Shown here in pieces: positions 14,728-22,999 of a DNA stretch of 37,397 nucleotides. The translations under genes and the position numbers were made by a program. Source of the DNA: an uncultured Prevotellaceae bacterium (lineage in GTDB: Bacteria; Bacteroidota; Bacteroidia; Bacteroidales; Bacteroidaceae); assembly GCA_902780635.1 (NCBI GenBank), contig CACZGH010000037.1:6772-44168 (forward strand), written 5' to 3'. The notes beneath the pieces were generated by a model. That model did not search any database and was not told the DNA's origin. It was given only the letters and a program-made list of their open reading frames with translations. Within the stretch, counting starts at the first letter, position 1, and every line of letters starts with the position of its first letter.

Positions 14728-14759
14728 TTTGGCTATACCAAACAAATGCATTAACTTTG
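14728..14759 (+). promoter_or_regulatory. Promoter of the sugar kinase operon
   Basis: TTTG (14728-14731), a 20-base spacer and TAACTTTG (14752-14759) match the Bacteroidetes consensus exactly. The -7 box covers a possible in-frame TTG at 14757, which therefore cannot be the start codon of the following gene. The ATG at 14767 is followed at once by TAA. Confidence 0.8.
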
Positions 14760-14786
14760 AGGATTCATGTAAAAAACACAGCAATC

Positions 14787-15740
14787 GTGAAAGGGAGAAC
14801 ATATTTAGCAGCCGATCTGGGTGGTACAAAACTGCTGATCGGCGAAGTGGATGACACCGGCGCGGTGGTGCGAGAGAAAACCTATCCTTCTGGTTTTCTG
14901 AACCAACAGCAAGCCCGTCAACTGCTTTTTACTTCGATAGATGACTATCTGGCCACCGTGTCCAGCCCGTCGGAGCGCCCTGTGGCCTTGGGTGTCGGCC
15001 TGCTAGGCCGTGTGGATGTTGACCGTGGCGTATGGGAACAGATTGACCCCAGTCGCACCTGGCCCGTCCCTTTGGCCCATGAACTGCAGGAGCGCTATGG
15101 CATGCCCTGTGGGATAGACAATGACGTGAAGAGCGCTGCCCAGGCTGAGATGCTCTGGGGTGTAGGCCGACAGTCGAAGAACTTTGTGTATATCAATGTG
15201 GGCACGGGCATTGCAGCCTGTACGGTGGTGGATGGCCGTATCTTGCGTGGAAGTCACTACAATGCAGGTGAGGTGGGCCATACGACCGTCGACCTCGGCG
15301 TAGGCACCCAATGTGCCTGTGGTCGCCGCAACTGCGTAGAGACCCTGGCTGCCGGGATGGGCTTTGACCTGTGTGCCCGTCTGCTCAGAGACCGCTACCA
15401 GACCCGCCTCACGATACCATCAGACGGTACCCGCGTCGCTGTGCGTGAGGTGTTCCGGCTGGCGCGCGAGGAGGGCGACGCCCTCTGTGAACAACTTGTC
15501 GCCAATGCCGCCGAGGCGCTGTCGCAGTTGGTCATGAATTTGGTGCGCGTGAGCGACCCCGACACGGTGGTGATGGGCGGCAGCATCATGTCAGATGGCT
15601 ATATGCTCGAGCGGATGCAGCCCCTCTTGCAAGCCGAGACGATGCGCTTTGTGACCAACGGTGTGCAATTGACAAAACTGAACCCCCACTATATCGGTCT
15701 GCTGGGCGCAGCCGTAGTGGCTATCAACCAAATGCGATGA
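14787..15740 (+). CDS. ROK-family sugar kinase
   Basis: This 317-residue protein phosphorylates a hexose or amino sugar with ATP. It shows the phosphate-binding AADLGGTKLLIGEV near the N-terminus, GIDNDVKSAAQAE with the catalytic Asp, NVGTGIAACTVVDG, the ROK signature around NAGEVGHTTV and the zinc-binding CACGRRNCVE cluster. There is no helix-turn-helix domain, so a kinase rather than a NagC-type repressor is likely. The GTG start was chosen because upstream in-frame starts fall in the promoter. Its stop overlaps the next start by 4 bp (ATGA). With the NagB-like, transporter and GH97 genes it forms a sugar-use cluster; glucokinase or amino-sugar kinase are both possible. Confidence 0.88.
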   Translation: MKGRTYLAADLGGTKLLIGEVDDTGAVVREKTYPSGFLNQQQARQLLFTSIDDYLATVSSPSERPVALGVGLLGRVDVDRGVWEQIDPSRTWPVPLAHELQERYGMPCGIDNDVKSAAQAEMLWGVGRQSKNFVYINVGTGIAACTVVDGRILRGSHYNAGEVGHTTVDLGVGTQCACGRRNCVETLAAGMGFDLCARLLRDRYQTRLTIPSDGTRVAVREVFRLAREEGDALCEQLVANAAEALSQLVMNLVRVSDPDTVVMGGSIMSDGYMLERMQPLLQAETMRFVTNGVQLTKLNPHYIGLLGAAVVAINQMR

Positions 15741-16474
15741 AAAACTATTGGATTACGACAGAGACCGACGAGTGCAGCTTCGACGACGCTGCTGCGAGAC
15801 GTATCGTGGAACAGTTGAAAAGAAAGCCCGACAGCGTGGTGGGACTCTCTACCGGGCGCACCACGGGCAACATGCACCGTAGGGTGGTGCAGCTGTGGAG
15901 TGAGGAACCGTTTGCCGTCGACCGTGCCACGTTCTTTGGCGTCGACGAGGTGGTGGGTGTGTCGCCAGACTACAGCGGAGCCTGTTACACCATGCTCAAG
16001 ACCGAGATTATCGGTGGGCTGGGTGTCGATGACGAACACTTCCTGATGCTTCCAACCGAGAGCGACGATTTCTCCCAGGCCTGCCATCGCTTCACGGAGG
16101 CGTTGCGGCAGCGCGGCGGCATCGACCTGCTCATACTGGGACTGGGCGAGAACGGGCATCTGGGTTTCAACCAACCCGGCACCCCCTTCGAGAGTCGCGC
16201 CTGGGTGACAGAGATGAACCCAGAACTGGAGCAGCGCATCCGTCGTGAGACACAGACCCCCGCTGAGAAATGGCTGGGTGGTGTCACCCTTGGACTGGCC
16301 GATATCTTTGAGGCACGGCATATCGTTCTGGTCGCAAAAGGGGAGAACAAAGCAGCGGTCGTCAGGCAGATGCTCCAAGGCCCCGTGACCCCCTTGTTGC
16401 CGGCTTCGATGCTACAGCATCACCCCAATTGCGAATTCCTGCTCGACCGTGCGGCAGCCTCGCAGCTCAACTGA
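15737..16474 (+). CDS. NagB/6-phosphogluconolactonase-family protein
   Basis: This 245-residue protein resembles glucosamine-6-phosphate deaminases: the phosphate-binding loop LSTGRTTGNMH, the FFGVDEVVG motif (Asp70, equivalent to E. coli NagB Asp72) and LGENGHLGFNQPGTPF. The E. coli catalytic triad Asp141-His143-Glu148 corresponds to Asn139-His141-Gln146. Asn at the first site occurs in other family members. Gln in place of Glu is less usual and leaves the reaction uncertain: deaminase, isomerase or altered specificity. It is translationally coupled to the ROK kinase (ATGA overlap), suggesting that the two act in sequence on one sugar phosphate. Confidence 0.85.
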   Translation: MKNYWITTETDECSFDDAAARRIVEQLKRKPDSVVGLSTGRTTGNMHRRVVQLWSEEPFAVDRATFFGVDEVVGVSPDYSGACYTMLKTEIIGGLGVDDEHFLMLPTESDDFSQACHRFTEALRQRGGIDLLILGLGENGHLGFNQPGTPFESRAWVTEMNPELEQRIRRETQTPAEKWLGGVTLGLADIFEARHIVLVAKGENKAAVVRQMLQGPVTPLLPASMLQHHPNCEFLLDRAAASQLN

Positions 16475-16475
16475 A

Positions 16476-16556
16476 GTTAAGGAGTTAAAGGAGATAAGGA
16501 GTTAAGGAGTTAAAGGAGATAAGGAGTTAAGGAGTTAAAGGAGATAAGGAGTTAAG
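16476..16556 (+). repeat. 25-bp tandem repeat, three copies plus a partial
   Basis: Three exact 25-bp units (16476-16500, 16501-16525, 16526-16550) of purine-rich sequence (GTTAAGGAGTTAAAGGAGAT and five more bases) start just after the NagB-like stop. A partial unit follows. The end GGAGTTAAGCCA (16548-16559) pairs perfectly with TGGCTTAACTCC (16599-16610). Confidence 0.92.
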
Positions 16557-16671
16557 CCAAATGAATAGCAGGCTGTCTCCCTTTGGCCACAGATGTAATG
16601 GCTTAACTCCTGAGCGAAGCGATAACTTCTTAACTTCTTAACTACTTGAAAGTTGAGCGAATGCGGAACTT

Positions 16672-16679
16672 TAAATTTG
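16672..16679 (+). promoter_or_regulatory. Possible -7 box for the MFS transporter gene
   Basis: TAAATTTG is a perfect TAnnTTTG match 20 bases before the ATG. The -33 region is weak (TTGA/GTTG only), so this may be a weak internal promoter in addition to read-through from the ROK promoter. Confidence 0.5.
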
Positions 16680-16699
16680 AATAACTCATATCATACGCG

Positions 16700-17971
16700 A
16701 TGAAACAGAGACAGACAAACTATGTAGGCCCTTTCCTAGCCATGGTCTTCCTCTTCCTGGTGGTGGGCTTCCTGACCACCGTCAACTCCCAGTTGCAGGG
16801 ACCCTTGCAGTCGGCGTTTCTCTCTCAGGCTGAAGGTCTGAAAAACACGCTGGCCACACTCATCACCTTCTCATGGTTTTTGGCCTATCCCCTCTGCGGA
16901 GGCATCGGCTCACGGTGGATCAACCGCCACGGCTACAAGGGTACGCTGGTGCGCGGACTCATCGTCATGGTGGCAGGTCTGATCCTTTATTTCCTCTCGG
17001 CAGCCTATACCGTGGCATGCCCATCGTCGGCAGTGACCATAGGCTCCTATGCCATACCCGTGGGTTTCTTCATCCTCTTGGCCGGCTCCTTCGTGCTTGG
17101 CAGTTCGGCCACCATTCTGCAAGTGGTGATCAATCCCTATCTGACCGCCTGCCATGTGGAGGGCACACAGCCTATCCAGCGATTGGCCATCGGTGGGTCG
17201 GCCAACTCGGTGGGTACCACGCTGGCCCCCTATTTCGTCTCCGGCATCGTGTTCAGTGGTCTGGCTTTGGAGGATGTGAAGGTGGAGCAGTTGCGGCTGC
17301 CTTTCCTTGTGCTCACGTTGGTCATCGTGGTGGTGCTTTTTGTGGTGATGCGTCTGACCCTGCCTGACATCGAAGGCACCCGCACGACGGAGGGCGAGCG
17401 GCTGGAGAAGAGCGTGTGGAGCTTCTCGCACCTGACACTGGGTGTGGTGGCCATTTTCTTCTATGTAGGTTGCGAAGTGTGCATAGGTGCCAACATCAAC
17501 CTCTATGCCCGGGAAGATCTCGCCCTGGATGTGAAGACCATCACGCTGATGGCCACACTCTACTGGGGACTGATGCTCGTGGGGCGCCTCTGTGGCAGTG
17601 CGCTCAGCCGCATACCGCCCCGCGTACAGCTGACCTTCACCACCGTCATGGCTTCACTGATGCTCATAGCGGCTATCATTTTCAACCAACCGTGGCTCCT
17701 GGTGGCCGTGGGTCTGTTTCATTCCATCATGTGGGGTGCCATTTTCACCCTCTCCGTGGCCCATCTGGGCAAGTACACCTCCGTGGCCTCCGGTGTGTTT
17801 ATGATCGGTGTGGTGGGTGGTGCCATCCTGCCGCTCGTGCAGGGTGCTCTGGCCGACATGGGCGGTTGGCGCTGGTCGTGGTTGCTGGTGCTGGCAGGCG
17901 AACTGCTGATGCTGCTCTATGCTCAGGTGGGCTCGCGTGTGAGACAACGTGCTGATGAATCCACACTTTGA
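16700..17971 (+). CDS. MFS sugar transporter (FucP/GluP-like)
   Basis: This 423-residue inner-membrane protein has about 12 hydrophobic helices. Family-like features are the first helix FLVVGFLTTVNSQLQGPLQS, the loop SRWINRHGYKGTLVRG after helix 2 and the region IQRLAIGGSANSVGTTLAP. These resemble the fucose/glucose-galactose:H+ symporter group of Bacteroidales. It likely imports the monosaccharide phosphorylated by the ROK kinase. It follows the NagB-like gene after a tandem-repeat spacer of 225 bp. Confidence 0.88.
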   Translation: MKQRQTNYVGPFLAMVFLFLVVGFLTTVNSQLQGPLQSAFLSQAEGLKNTLATLITFSWFLAYPLCGGIGSRWINRHGYKGTLVRGLIVMVAGLILYFLSAAYTVACPSSAVTIGSYAIPVGFFILLAGSFVLGSSATILQVVINPYLTACHVEGTQPIQRLAIGGSANSVGTTLAPYFVSGIVFSGLALEDVKVEQLRLPFLVLTLVIVVVLFVVMRLTLPDIEGTRTTEGERLEKSVWSFSHLTLGVVAIFFYVGCEVCIGANINLYAREDLALDVKTITLMATLYWGLMLVGRLCGSALSRIPPRVQLTFTTVMASLMLIAAIIFNQPWLLVAVGLFHSIMWGAIFTLSVAHLGKYTSVASGVFMIGVVGGAILPLVQGALADMGGWRWSWLLVLAGELLMLLYAQVGSRVRQRADESTL

Positions 17972-18037
17972 CCTCTTCGTGATACTTTTCTCATATTATT
18001 TGATACAAATGACGGAGCACGAACCAACCAAAAACTG

Positions 18038-18045
18038 TACCTTTG
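18038..18045 (+). promoter_or_regulatory. -7 box for the GH97 gene
   Basis: TACCTTTG is a perfect TAnnTTTG match 30 bases before the ATG. No TTTG occurs at the right spacing upstream, so the promoter may depend on an activator or be weak. Confidence 0.5.
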
Positions 18046-18075
18046 CACACATCATGAAATCATGTCCGTAAAAAT

Positions 18076-20040
18076 ATGAAAAATAGATTATTTTTTGTTT
18101 TGTCGCTGCTCCTGATGGGTGGCGTCATCTCCGTCAATGCCACGGAGCGAGAGTTTAAAAGCCCTGATGGGAATATCAGTGTGCAAGTCAATGACGAGGG
18201 CGGCAAGCCCAGGTATCAGGTCAGTTTGGGTGCTGCCACCTTCCTTGAGACCTCACCCCTGGGTGTGAAGCTCAATTGCATCGACCTGACCGAAGGACTC
18301 ACCCTGAAAGACTGCGAGGCCAAGACCGTGACAGAGGAGTATATGCTGAAGACCATCAAGCAGAGTCATGTCAACTATGTGGCCACCGAGGCCGTCTGTC
18401 AGTTTGAGAAAAACGGCCGTCGGGTGCTTGACATCATCTTCCGTGTCAGCAACCGCGACGTGGCCTACTGCTACCATATCTACCCCCTCCGCAACACCCT
18501 CGCCGCCGTCATCGAGTCGGAGACCAGTGGCTTTGTCCTGCCAGAGGGTTCCACCACATTTTTCTGTCCCATGTCGAAGCCCATGGGCGGCTTTGCCCGC
18601 ACCACGCCCAGCTACGAGACCTCATATAGCCTCGACGAGCCGATGGGCAAGAACGGTTGGGGCGAGGGCTATACCTTCCCCTGCCTGTTCAAGGTGAACA
18701 GTGGAAATGGCGGATGGCTGCTCATCAGCGAGACCGGCACCGACGGCAGTTATGTGGGTTGCCGTCTGCTCAACGACCATGACAACCACTACCGCATCGG
18801 TTTTCCGCAGGCCGGTGAGATGAACGGTGTCGGCAGCGTGTCGGCCGCCGTCAGTCTGCCCTTCACGACCCCCTGGCGCACCATCACCCTCGGCGAGACC
18901 CTCGCCCCTGTGGCAGAGACCACCGTGGCCACCGACCTGGTGAAGCCCAAGTACAAGGCCTCTCGCGACTACACCTATGGCAAGGGTTCCTGGTCATGGA
19001 TCATCGGGATGGACGGAAGTTGCAATTTCGACGAGCAGAAGCGCTATATCGACTTCTCCGCCGCCATGGGCTACCGCTCCGTGCTGGTCGACGCCCTCTG
19101 GGACCGCCAGATAGGCTATGAGAAGATGGCCGAGCTGGCCCGTTATGGGAAAGAGAAAGGCGTGGGCCTGTTTTTGTGGTACAACTCCAATGGTGCCTGG
19201 AACGACGCGCCACAAAGTCCGCGTGACAAGATGGACAAGTCGGCACCACGGCGCAAGGAGATGCAGTGGATGCAGCAAAACGGCATCTTAGGCATCAAGG
19301 TCGACTTCTTCGGCAGCGACAAGCAACCGATGATGCAACTCTATGAAGACATCCTGACCGACGCCAACGACTTTGGCCTGCAGGTCATCTTCCACGGTTG
19401 CACCTTGCCGAGAGGGTGGGAGAGGATGTACCCCAACTATGTGGCTTCAGAGGCCGTGCTGGCCAGCGAGAACCTTCACTTCGGCCAGGGCGCCTGCGAT
19501 GCCGAGGCCCACAATGCCGCCATCCACCCGTTGATCCGCAACACGGTGGGCTCGATGGACTTCGGTGGCTCCACCCTCAACAAGCGTTACAATGCCGACA
19601 ACCAGTCGGGCACCACACGCCGCACCAGCGATGTCTTCGCCCTGGCCACGGCGGTGCTCTTCCAGAGCAGTGTGCAGCATTTCGCTTTGGCTCCCAACAA
19701 CCTGACCGATGCTCCCGCTTGGGCCGTGCAGTTTATGAAAGACGTGCCCACGCTATGGGACGAGACCCGTTTCATCGACGGCTATCCTGGCCGTTACGTC
19801 ATCCTGGCACGTCGGAGTGGCAGCACGTGGTATCTGGCAGGTATCAATGCCGAGGCTGCGCCGCTGAAGAAAACCATCATGCTGCCCATGTATGACAAGA
19901 ACGCCGCGCTCACCCTCTATCAAGACAGTGAGAAACTGGACGGCAGCGTGAAGACCCTCAAAGGCAAACATGCTAAAATCAACGTGACAATCCCTGAAAA
20001 TGGCGGTGTCGTCATCGTGGGTGAGAGCGTGAAACTATAA
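18076..20040 (+). CDS. Glycoside hydrolase family 97, probable alpha-galactosidase-type
   Basis: The 654-residue protein has a signal peptide (LFFVLSLLLMGGVISVNA), an N-terminal beta-sandwich (about 25-270, with FKSPDGNISVQVND), a catalytic barrel (about 275-560) and a C-terminal beta domain. Asp410 in GIKVDFFGSDKQ falls where the retaining GH97 members have their nucleophile, while inverting SusB-type enzymes use glutamates. A retaining alpha-galactosidase-like activity is therefore the better guess. VIFHGCTLPRGWERMYPNY is typical of the family. It probably acts in the periplasm and delivers monosaccharide to the adjacent transporter and kinase. Confidence 0.92.
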   Translation: MKNRLFFVLSLLLMGGVISVNATEREFKSPDGNISVQVNDEGGKPRYQVSLGAATFLETSPLGVKLNCIDLTEGLTLKDCEAKTVTEEYMLKTIKQSHVNYVATEAVCQFEKNGRRVLDIIFRVSNRDVAYCYHIYPLRNTLAAVIESETSGFVLPEGSTTFFCPMSKPMGGFARTTPSYETSYSLDEPMGKNGWGEGYTFPCLFKVNSGNGGWLLISETGTDGSYVGCRLLNDHDNHYRIGFPQAGEMNGVGSVSAAVSLPFTTPWRTITLGETLAPVAETTVATDLVKPKYKASRDYTYGKGSWSWIIGMDGSCNFDEQKRYIDFSAAMGYRSVLVDALWDRQIGYEKMAELARYGKEKGVGLFLWYNSNGAWNDAPQSPRDKMDKSAPRRKEMQWMQQNGILGIKVDFFGSDKQPMMQLYEDILTDANDFGLQVIFHGCTLPRGWERMYPNYVASEAVLASENLHFGQGACDAEAHNAAIHPLIRNTVGSMDFGGSTLNKRYNADNQSGTTRRTSDVFALATAVLFQSSVQHFALAPNNLTDAPAWAVQFMKDVPTLWDETRFIDGYPGRYVILARRSGSTWYLAGINAEAAPLKKTIMLPMYDKNAALTLYQDSEKLDGSVKTLKGKHAKINVTIPENGGVVIVGESVKL

Positions 20041-20154
20041 AGTTGACAGACAGTTTTTGCACAGAAGGGGTGGCATTGAGCAATTTTTGCATTTCCTCCA
20101 GTGGAAAAAGCGAAAAAACTTGTTTCAAATAGCGATTTATTCTGAAAAATTATC

Positions 20155-20162
20155 TAAATTTG
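20155..20162 (+). promoter_or_regulatory. -7 box for ffh
   Basis: TAAATTTG is a perfect TAnnTTTG match, 57 bases before the ffh ATG. The -33 region has no clean TTTG at 17-23 bases. Confidence 0.5.
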
Positions 20163-20219
20163 CAATTCAAATCAACGACGAGTTTGAAAGTAAATACAGT
20201 AAATATACAAAATTAAATC

Positions 20220-21593
20220 ATGTTTGAAAATCTTAGCGACAGATTAGAACGATCGTTCAAAATCCTCAAGGGTGAGGGAAAAATCACTGAGATCAATGTG
20301 GCAGCTACGCTGAAAGACGTGCGCCGCGCTCTGCTTGACGCCGATGTCAACTACAATGTAGCCAAGACCTTCACCGACACGGTGAAGAAGAAGGCGATGG
20401 GTATGAATGTGCTGACGGCTGTGAAGCCTGGACAGCTCATGGTGAAATTGGTGCACGACGAGTTGGCCGAACTGATGGGCGGCGAGACCGTAGGCCTCAA
20501 TCTGAAGAGCCGTCCTGCCATCATCCTGATGTCAGGTCTGCAAGGTTCTGGTAAGACCACCTTCAGTGGCAAGTTGGCCAATATGCTCAAGAAGAAACAG
20601 CGCAAGAACCCCCTGTTGGTGGCCTGCGACGTGTATCGTCCCGCTGCTATAGAGCAGTTGAAGGTAGTGGCCGCACAGGTAGAGGTGCCTGTCTATTCAG
20701 AGCCCGACAACAAAAACGTGGTGGAGATCGCTAACCACGCCATACAGGAAGCCAAGTCAAAAGGCTATGACGTGGTGATCATCGATACCGCCGGTCGTCT
20801 CGCTGTCGACGAGGACATGATGCGCGAGATTGAGACGCTGAAAGCGGCTGTACAGCCCGACGAGACCCTCTTCGTGGTCGACTCCATGACGGGTCAGGAC
20901 GCTGTCAACACCGCCAAGACCTTCAACGACCGCCTTGACTTCGACGGTGTGGTGCTCACCAAGCTCGACGGCGACACCCGTGGTGGTGCAGCCCTGTCTA
21001 TCAGGACCGTGGTGACCAAGCCTATCAAGTATATCGGTACCGGCGAGAAGATGGAAGCCATCGATGCTTTCCACCCCTCCCGTATGGCCGACCGTATCCT
21101 CGGCATGGGCGACGTGGTGAGCCTCGTGGAGCGTGCCCAGGAGCAGTTTGATGAAGAGGAGGCCCGCCGTCTTCAGAAGAAGATCCAGAAAAACAAGTTC
21201 GACTTTAACGACTTCATGGGTCAGATTCAGCAAATCAAGAAGATGGGCAACCTCAAGGACCTCGCCTCCATGATACCGGGTGTGGGCAAGGCCATCAAGG
21301 ACATTGACATCGACGATGACGCTTTCAAGGGCATCGAGGCCATCATCCAGAGTATGACGCCCAAGGAGCGCACCAACCCCGAGATCCTCAACCAGAGCCG
21401 TCGCATGCGTATCGCCAAAGGTTCCGGCACCTCCATCCAGGAGGTGAACCGACTGCTGAAGCAGTTTGACCAGACCCGCAAGATGATGAAGATGGTGACC
21501 AACACCTCAAAGATGAATATGATGATGGGTGCTATGAGGGGCAAGATGCCCAACATGCCCGGAATGCCTAACATAAACGACTTGAAATCATGA
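20220..21593 (+). CDS. ffh: Signal recognition particle protein Ffh (SRP54)
   Basis: Ffh binds signal sequences of nascent membrane proteins and 4.5S RNA and targets ribosomes to FtsY through paired GTPases. The 457-residue protein has the N domain (1-95), the G domain with P-loop [15 protein letters not shown] (about 108-122), [13 protein letters not shown] and [14 protein letters not shown]. The methionine-rich M domain (about 300-457) contains [13 protein letters not shown], the RNA-binding segment, and a Met/Pro-rich tail. It overlaps folD by 4 bp (ATGA), so the two are coupled. Confidence 0.98.
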   Translation: MFENLSDRLERSFKILKGEGKITEINVAATLKDVRRALLDADVNYNVAKTFTDTVKKKAMGMNVLTAVKPGQLMVKLVHDELAELMGGETVGLNLKSRPAIILMSGLQGSGKTTFSGKLANMLKKKQRKNPLLVACDVYRPAAIEQLKVVAAQVEVPVYSEPDNKNVVEIANHAIQEAKSKGYDVVIIDTAGRLAVDEDMMREIETLKAAVQPDETLFVVDSMTGQDAVNTAKTFNDRLDFDGVVLTKLDGDTRGGAALSIRTVVTKPIKYIGTGEKMEAIDAFHPSRMADRILGMGDVVSLVERAQEQFDEEEARRLQKKIQKNKFDFNDFMGQIQQIKKMGNLKDLASMIPGVGKAIKDIDIDDDAFKGIEAIIQSMTPKERTNPEILNQSRRMRIAKGSGTSIQEVNRLLKQFDQTRKMMKMVTNTSKMNMMMGAMRGKMPNMPGMPNINDLKS

Positions 21594-22468
21594 CATTGAT
21601 AGATGGAAAGGCCACTGCTGCTGCCATCAAGCAGGAGATAGCCGAAGAAGTGAGAGCAATCATCGCCCAGGGTGGCAAGCAGCCCCATCTGGCAGCCATC
21701 CTTGTGGGGCACGACGGTGGGTCGGAGACCTATGTGAAAAACAAGGTCATCGCCTGCGAGGCCTGTGGTTTTAAGTCGACCCTCATCCGTTTTGAGGATG
21801 ATGTGACCGAGGAAGCCCTGCTCGACCAGGTGGCACAACTCAACGCCGATGATGATGTCGACGGATTTATCGTGCAGTTGCCTCTGCCTCGTCATATCGA
21901 TGAGCAGAAGGTCATCATGGCCATCGACTACCGCAAGGATGTCGACGGTTTCCACCCCGTGAATGTGGGGCGTATGGCCATTGGTCTGCCATGCTTCGTA
22001 TCCGCCACTCCTCTGGGCATCCTGACGCTCCTGCGCCGCTATGGGGTGCAGACCAGTGGCAAGAAGTGTGTGATATTGGGCCGCAGCAACATCGTGGGCA
22101 AACCCATGGCTCAGCTGATGATGCAGAAAAACTATGGTGACTCCACCGTGACCGTCTGCCACAGCCACTCTGCCACGCTCAAGGAGGAATGCCGTCAGGC
22201 CGACATCATCATCGCCGCTATTGGTCAACCCGACTTCGTCACCGCCGATATGGTGCGTGAGGGTGCCGTGGTGATCGACGTGGGCACCACCCGTGTGCCT
22301 GATGCTACCCGCAAGAGCGGCTACCGGCTGAATGGCGACGTGAAGTTTGACGAGGTGGCTCCCAAGTGTGCGATGATCACTCCGGTGCCGGGTGGTGTAG
22401 GTCCGATGACCATCTGCTCATTGATGACCAACACGCTCGCTGCCGCCAAGAAGAAGTATTATATTTAG
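21590..22468 (+). CDS. folD: Methylenetetrahydrofolate dehydrogenase/cyclohydrolase
   Basis: FolD oxidises 5,10-methylene-THF to methenyl-THF and hydrolyses it to 10-formyl-THF in one-carbon metabolism. The 292-residue protein has the motifs [15 protein letters not shown] (catalytic Lys), [37 protein letters not shown] (NADP-binding) and [15 protein letters not shown]. Length is normal for the family. Translation is probably coupled to ffh through the ATGA overlap. Confidence 0.97.
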   Translation: MTLIDGKATAAAIKQEIAEEVRAIIAQGGKQPHLAAILVGHDGGSETYVKNKVIACEACGFKSTLIRFEDDVTEEALLDQVAQLNADDDVDGFIVQLPLPRHIDEQKVIMAIDYRKDVDGFHPVNVGRMAIGLPCFVSATPLGILTLLRRYGVQTSGKKCVILGRSNIVGKPMAQLMMQKNYGDSTVTVCHSHSATLKEECRQADIIIAAIGQPDFVTADMVREGAVVIDVGTTRVPDATRKSGYRLNGDVKFDEVAPKCAMITPVPGGVGPMTICSLMTNTLAAAKKKYYI

Positions 22469-22548
22469 CTGTTGGCTATTCGCTATTCGCTATTCGCTGC
22501 GAACGGCGAACCGCGAACGGCGAACCGCTAATCGCTAACACCGAACCA
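22469..22548 (+). repeat. Short tandem repeats between folD and the mini-TPR gene
   Basis: CTATTCG occurs three times in a row, followed by two copies of CGAACGGCGAACCG and related GCTAATCGCTAA. The GCGAA-type motifs on one strand and TTCGC-type on the other can pair, so a hairpin is possible. Similar GCGAA strings occur near 36270-36360. Confidence 0.7.
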
Positions 22549-22728
22549 ATGACTGCAGAGGAATATTACAAACTGGGTAATGAATACCGGCAGAAGGGCA
22601 ACTGGCAGATGGCCATCAACAATTACTTGGAGGCCATCGCCCTCGATCCCGACAGTCCTGCCGTGCACGCCAAGCAGATGCTTGACGACATACTCAGTTT
22701 CTATCATAAAGATTATTACAATCCTTAA
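22549..22728 (+). CDS. Mini tetratricopeptide protein of the oxidoreductase operon
   Basis: This 59-residue protein consists of one clear TPR unit (YYKLGNEYRQKGNWQMAINN, then YLEAIALDPDSPAVH) and a short helix. The ATG at 22549 was chosen because upstream sequence is short tandem repeats. The next gene starts 35 bases later. Its position at the head of the ferredoxin oxidoreductase genes suggests an accessory or assembly role, which is inference. Confidence 0.8.
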   Translation: MTAEEYYKLGNEYRQKGNWQMAINNYLEAIALDPDSPAVHAKQMLDDILSFYHKDYYNP

Positions 22729-22763
22729 CCGCCATCATGGCGCTTAACAAATCTTATAGTGTT

Positions 22764-22997
22764 ATGGGTAAAATCAAAGGTCAAATTCTGGTAAACACGA
22801 ACAGATGCAAAGGATGCTCCCTGTGCGTTGTCGCTTGCCCCAAGGGTGTCATCGCCCTTGCCGCCAAGAAAGTCAATGTGTCGGGTTATCCTTACGTAGA
22901 GGCTGCCAACCCCGACGACTGCATCGGATGCGCCTCATGCGCCATCGTATGTCCTGACGGATGTATCACTGTCTACCGTAAAAAAATGGAGGGTTAA
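22764..22997 (+). CDS. korD: 2[4Fe-4S] ferredoxin subunit of 2-oxoacid:ferredoxin oxidoreductase
   Basis: This 77-residue subunit carries two CxxCxxCxxxCP clusters (CKGCSLCVVACP and CIGCASCAIVCP), each binding a [4Fe-4S] centre, to pass electrons from the thiamine subunit to ferredoxin. The start MGKIKGQILV was preferred because this is where the ferredoxin homology begins; an in-frame ATG at 22737 would add nine residues. It lies 2 bases before the alpha-subunit gene. Whether the complex uses 2-oxoglutarate (kor) or branched 2-oxoacids (vor) cannot be told. Confidence 0.88.
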   Translation: MGKIKGQILVNTNRCKGCSLCVVACPKGVIALAAKKVNVSGYPYVEAANPDDCIGCASCAIVCPDGCITVYRKKMEG

Positions 22998-22999
22998 CT

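Noticed and set aside
14757-14786. TTG start of the ROK kinase at 14757
   Set aside because: It lies within the -7 promoter box, so the transcript would not include it.
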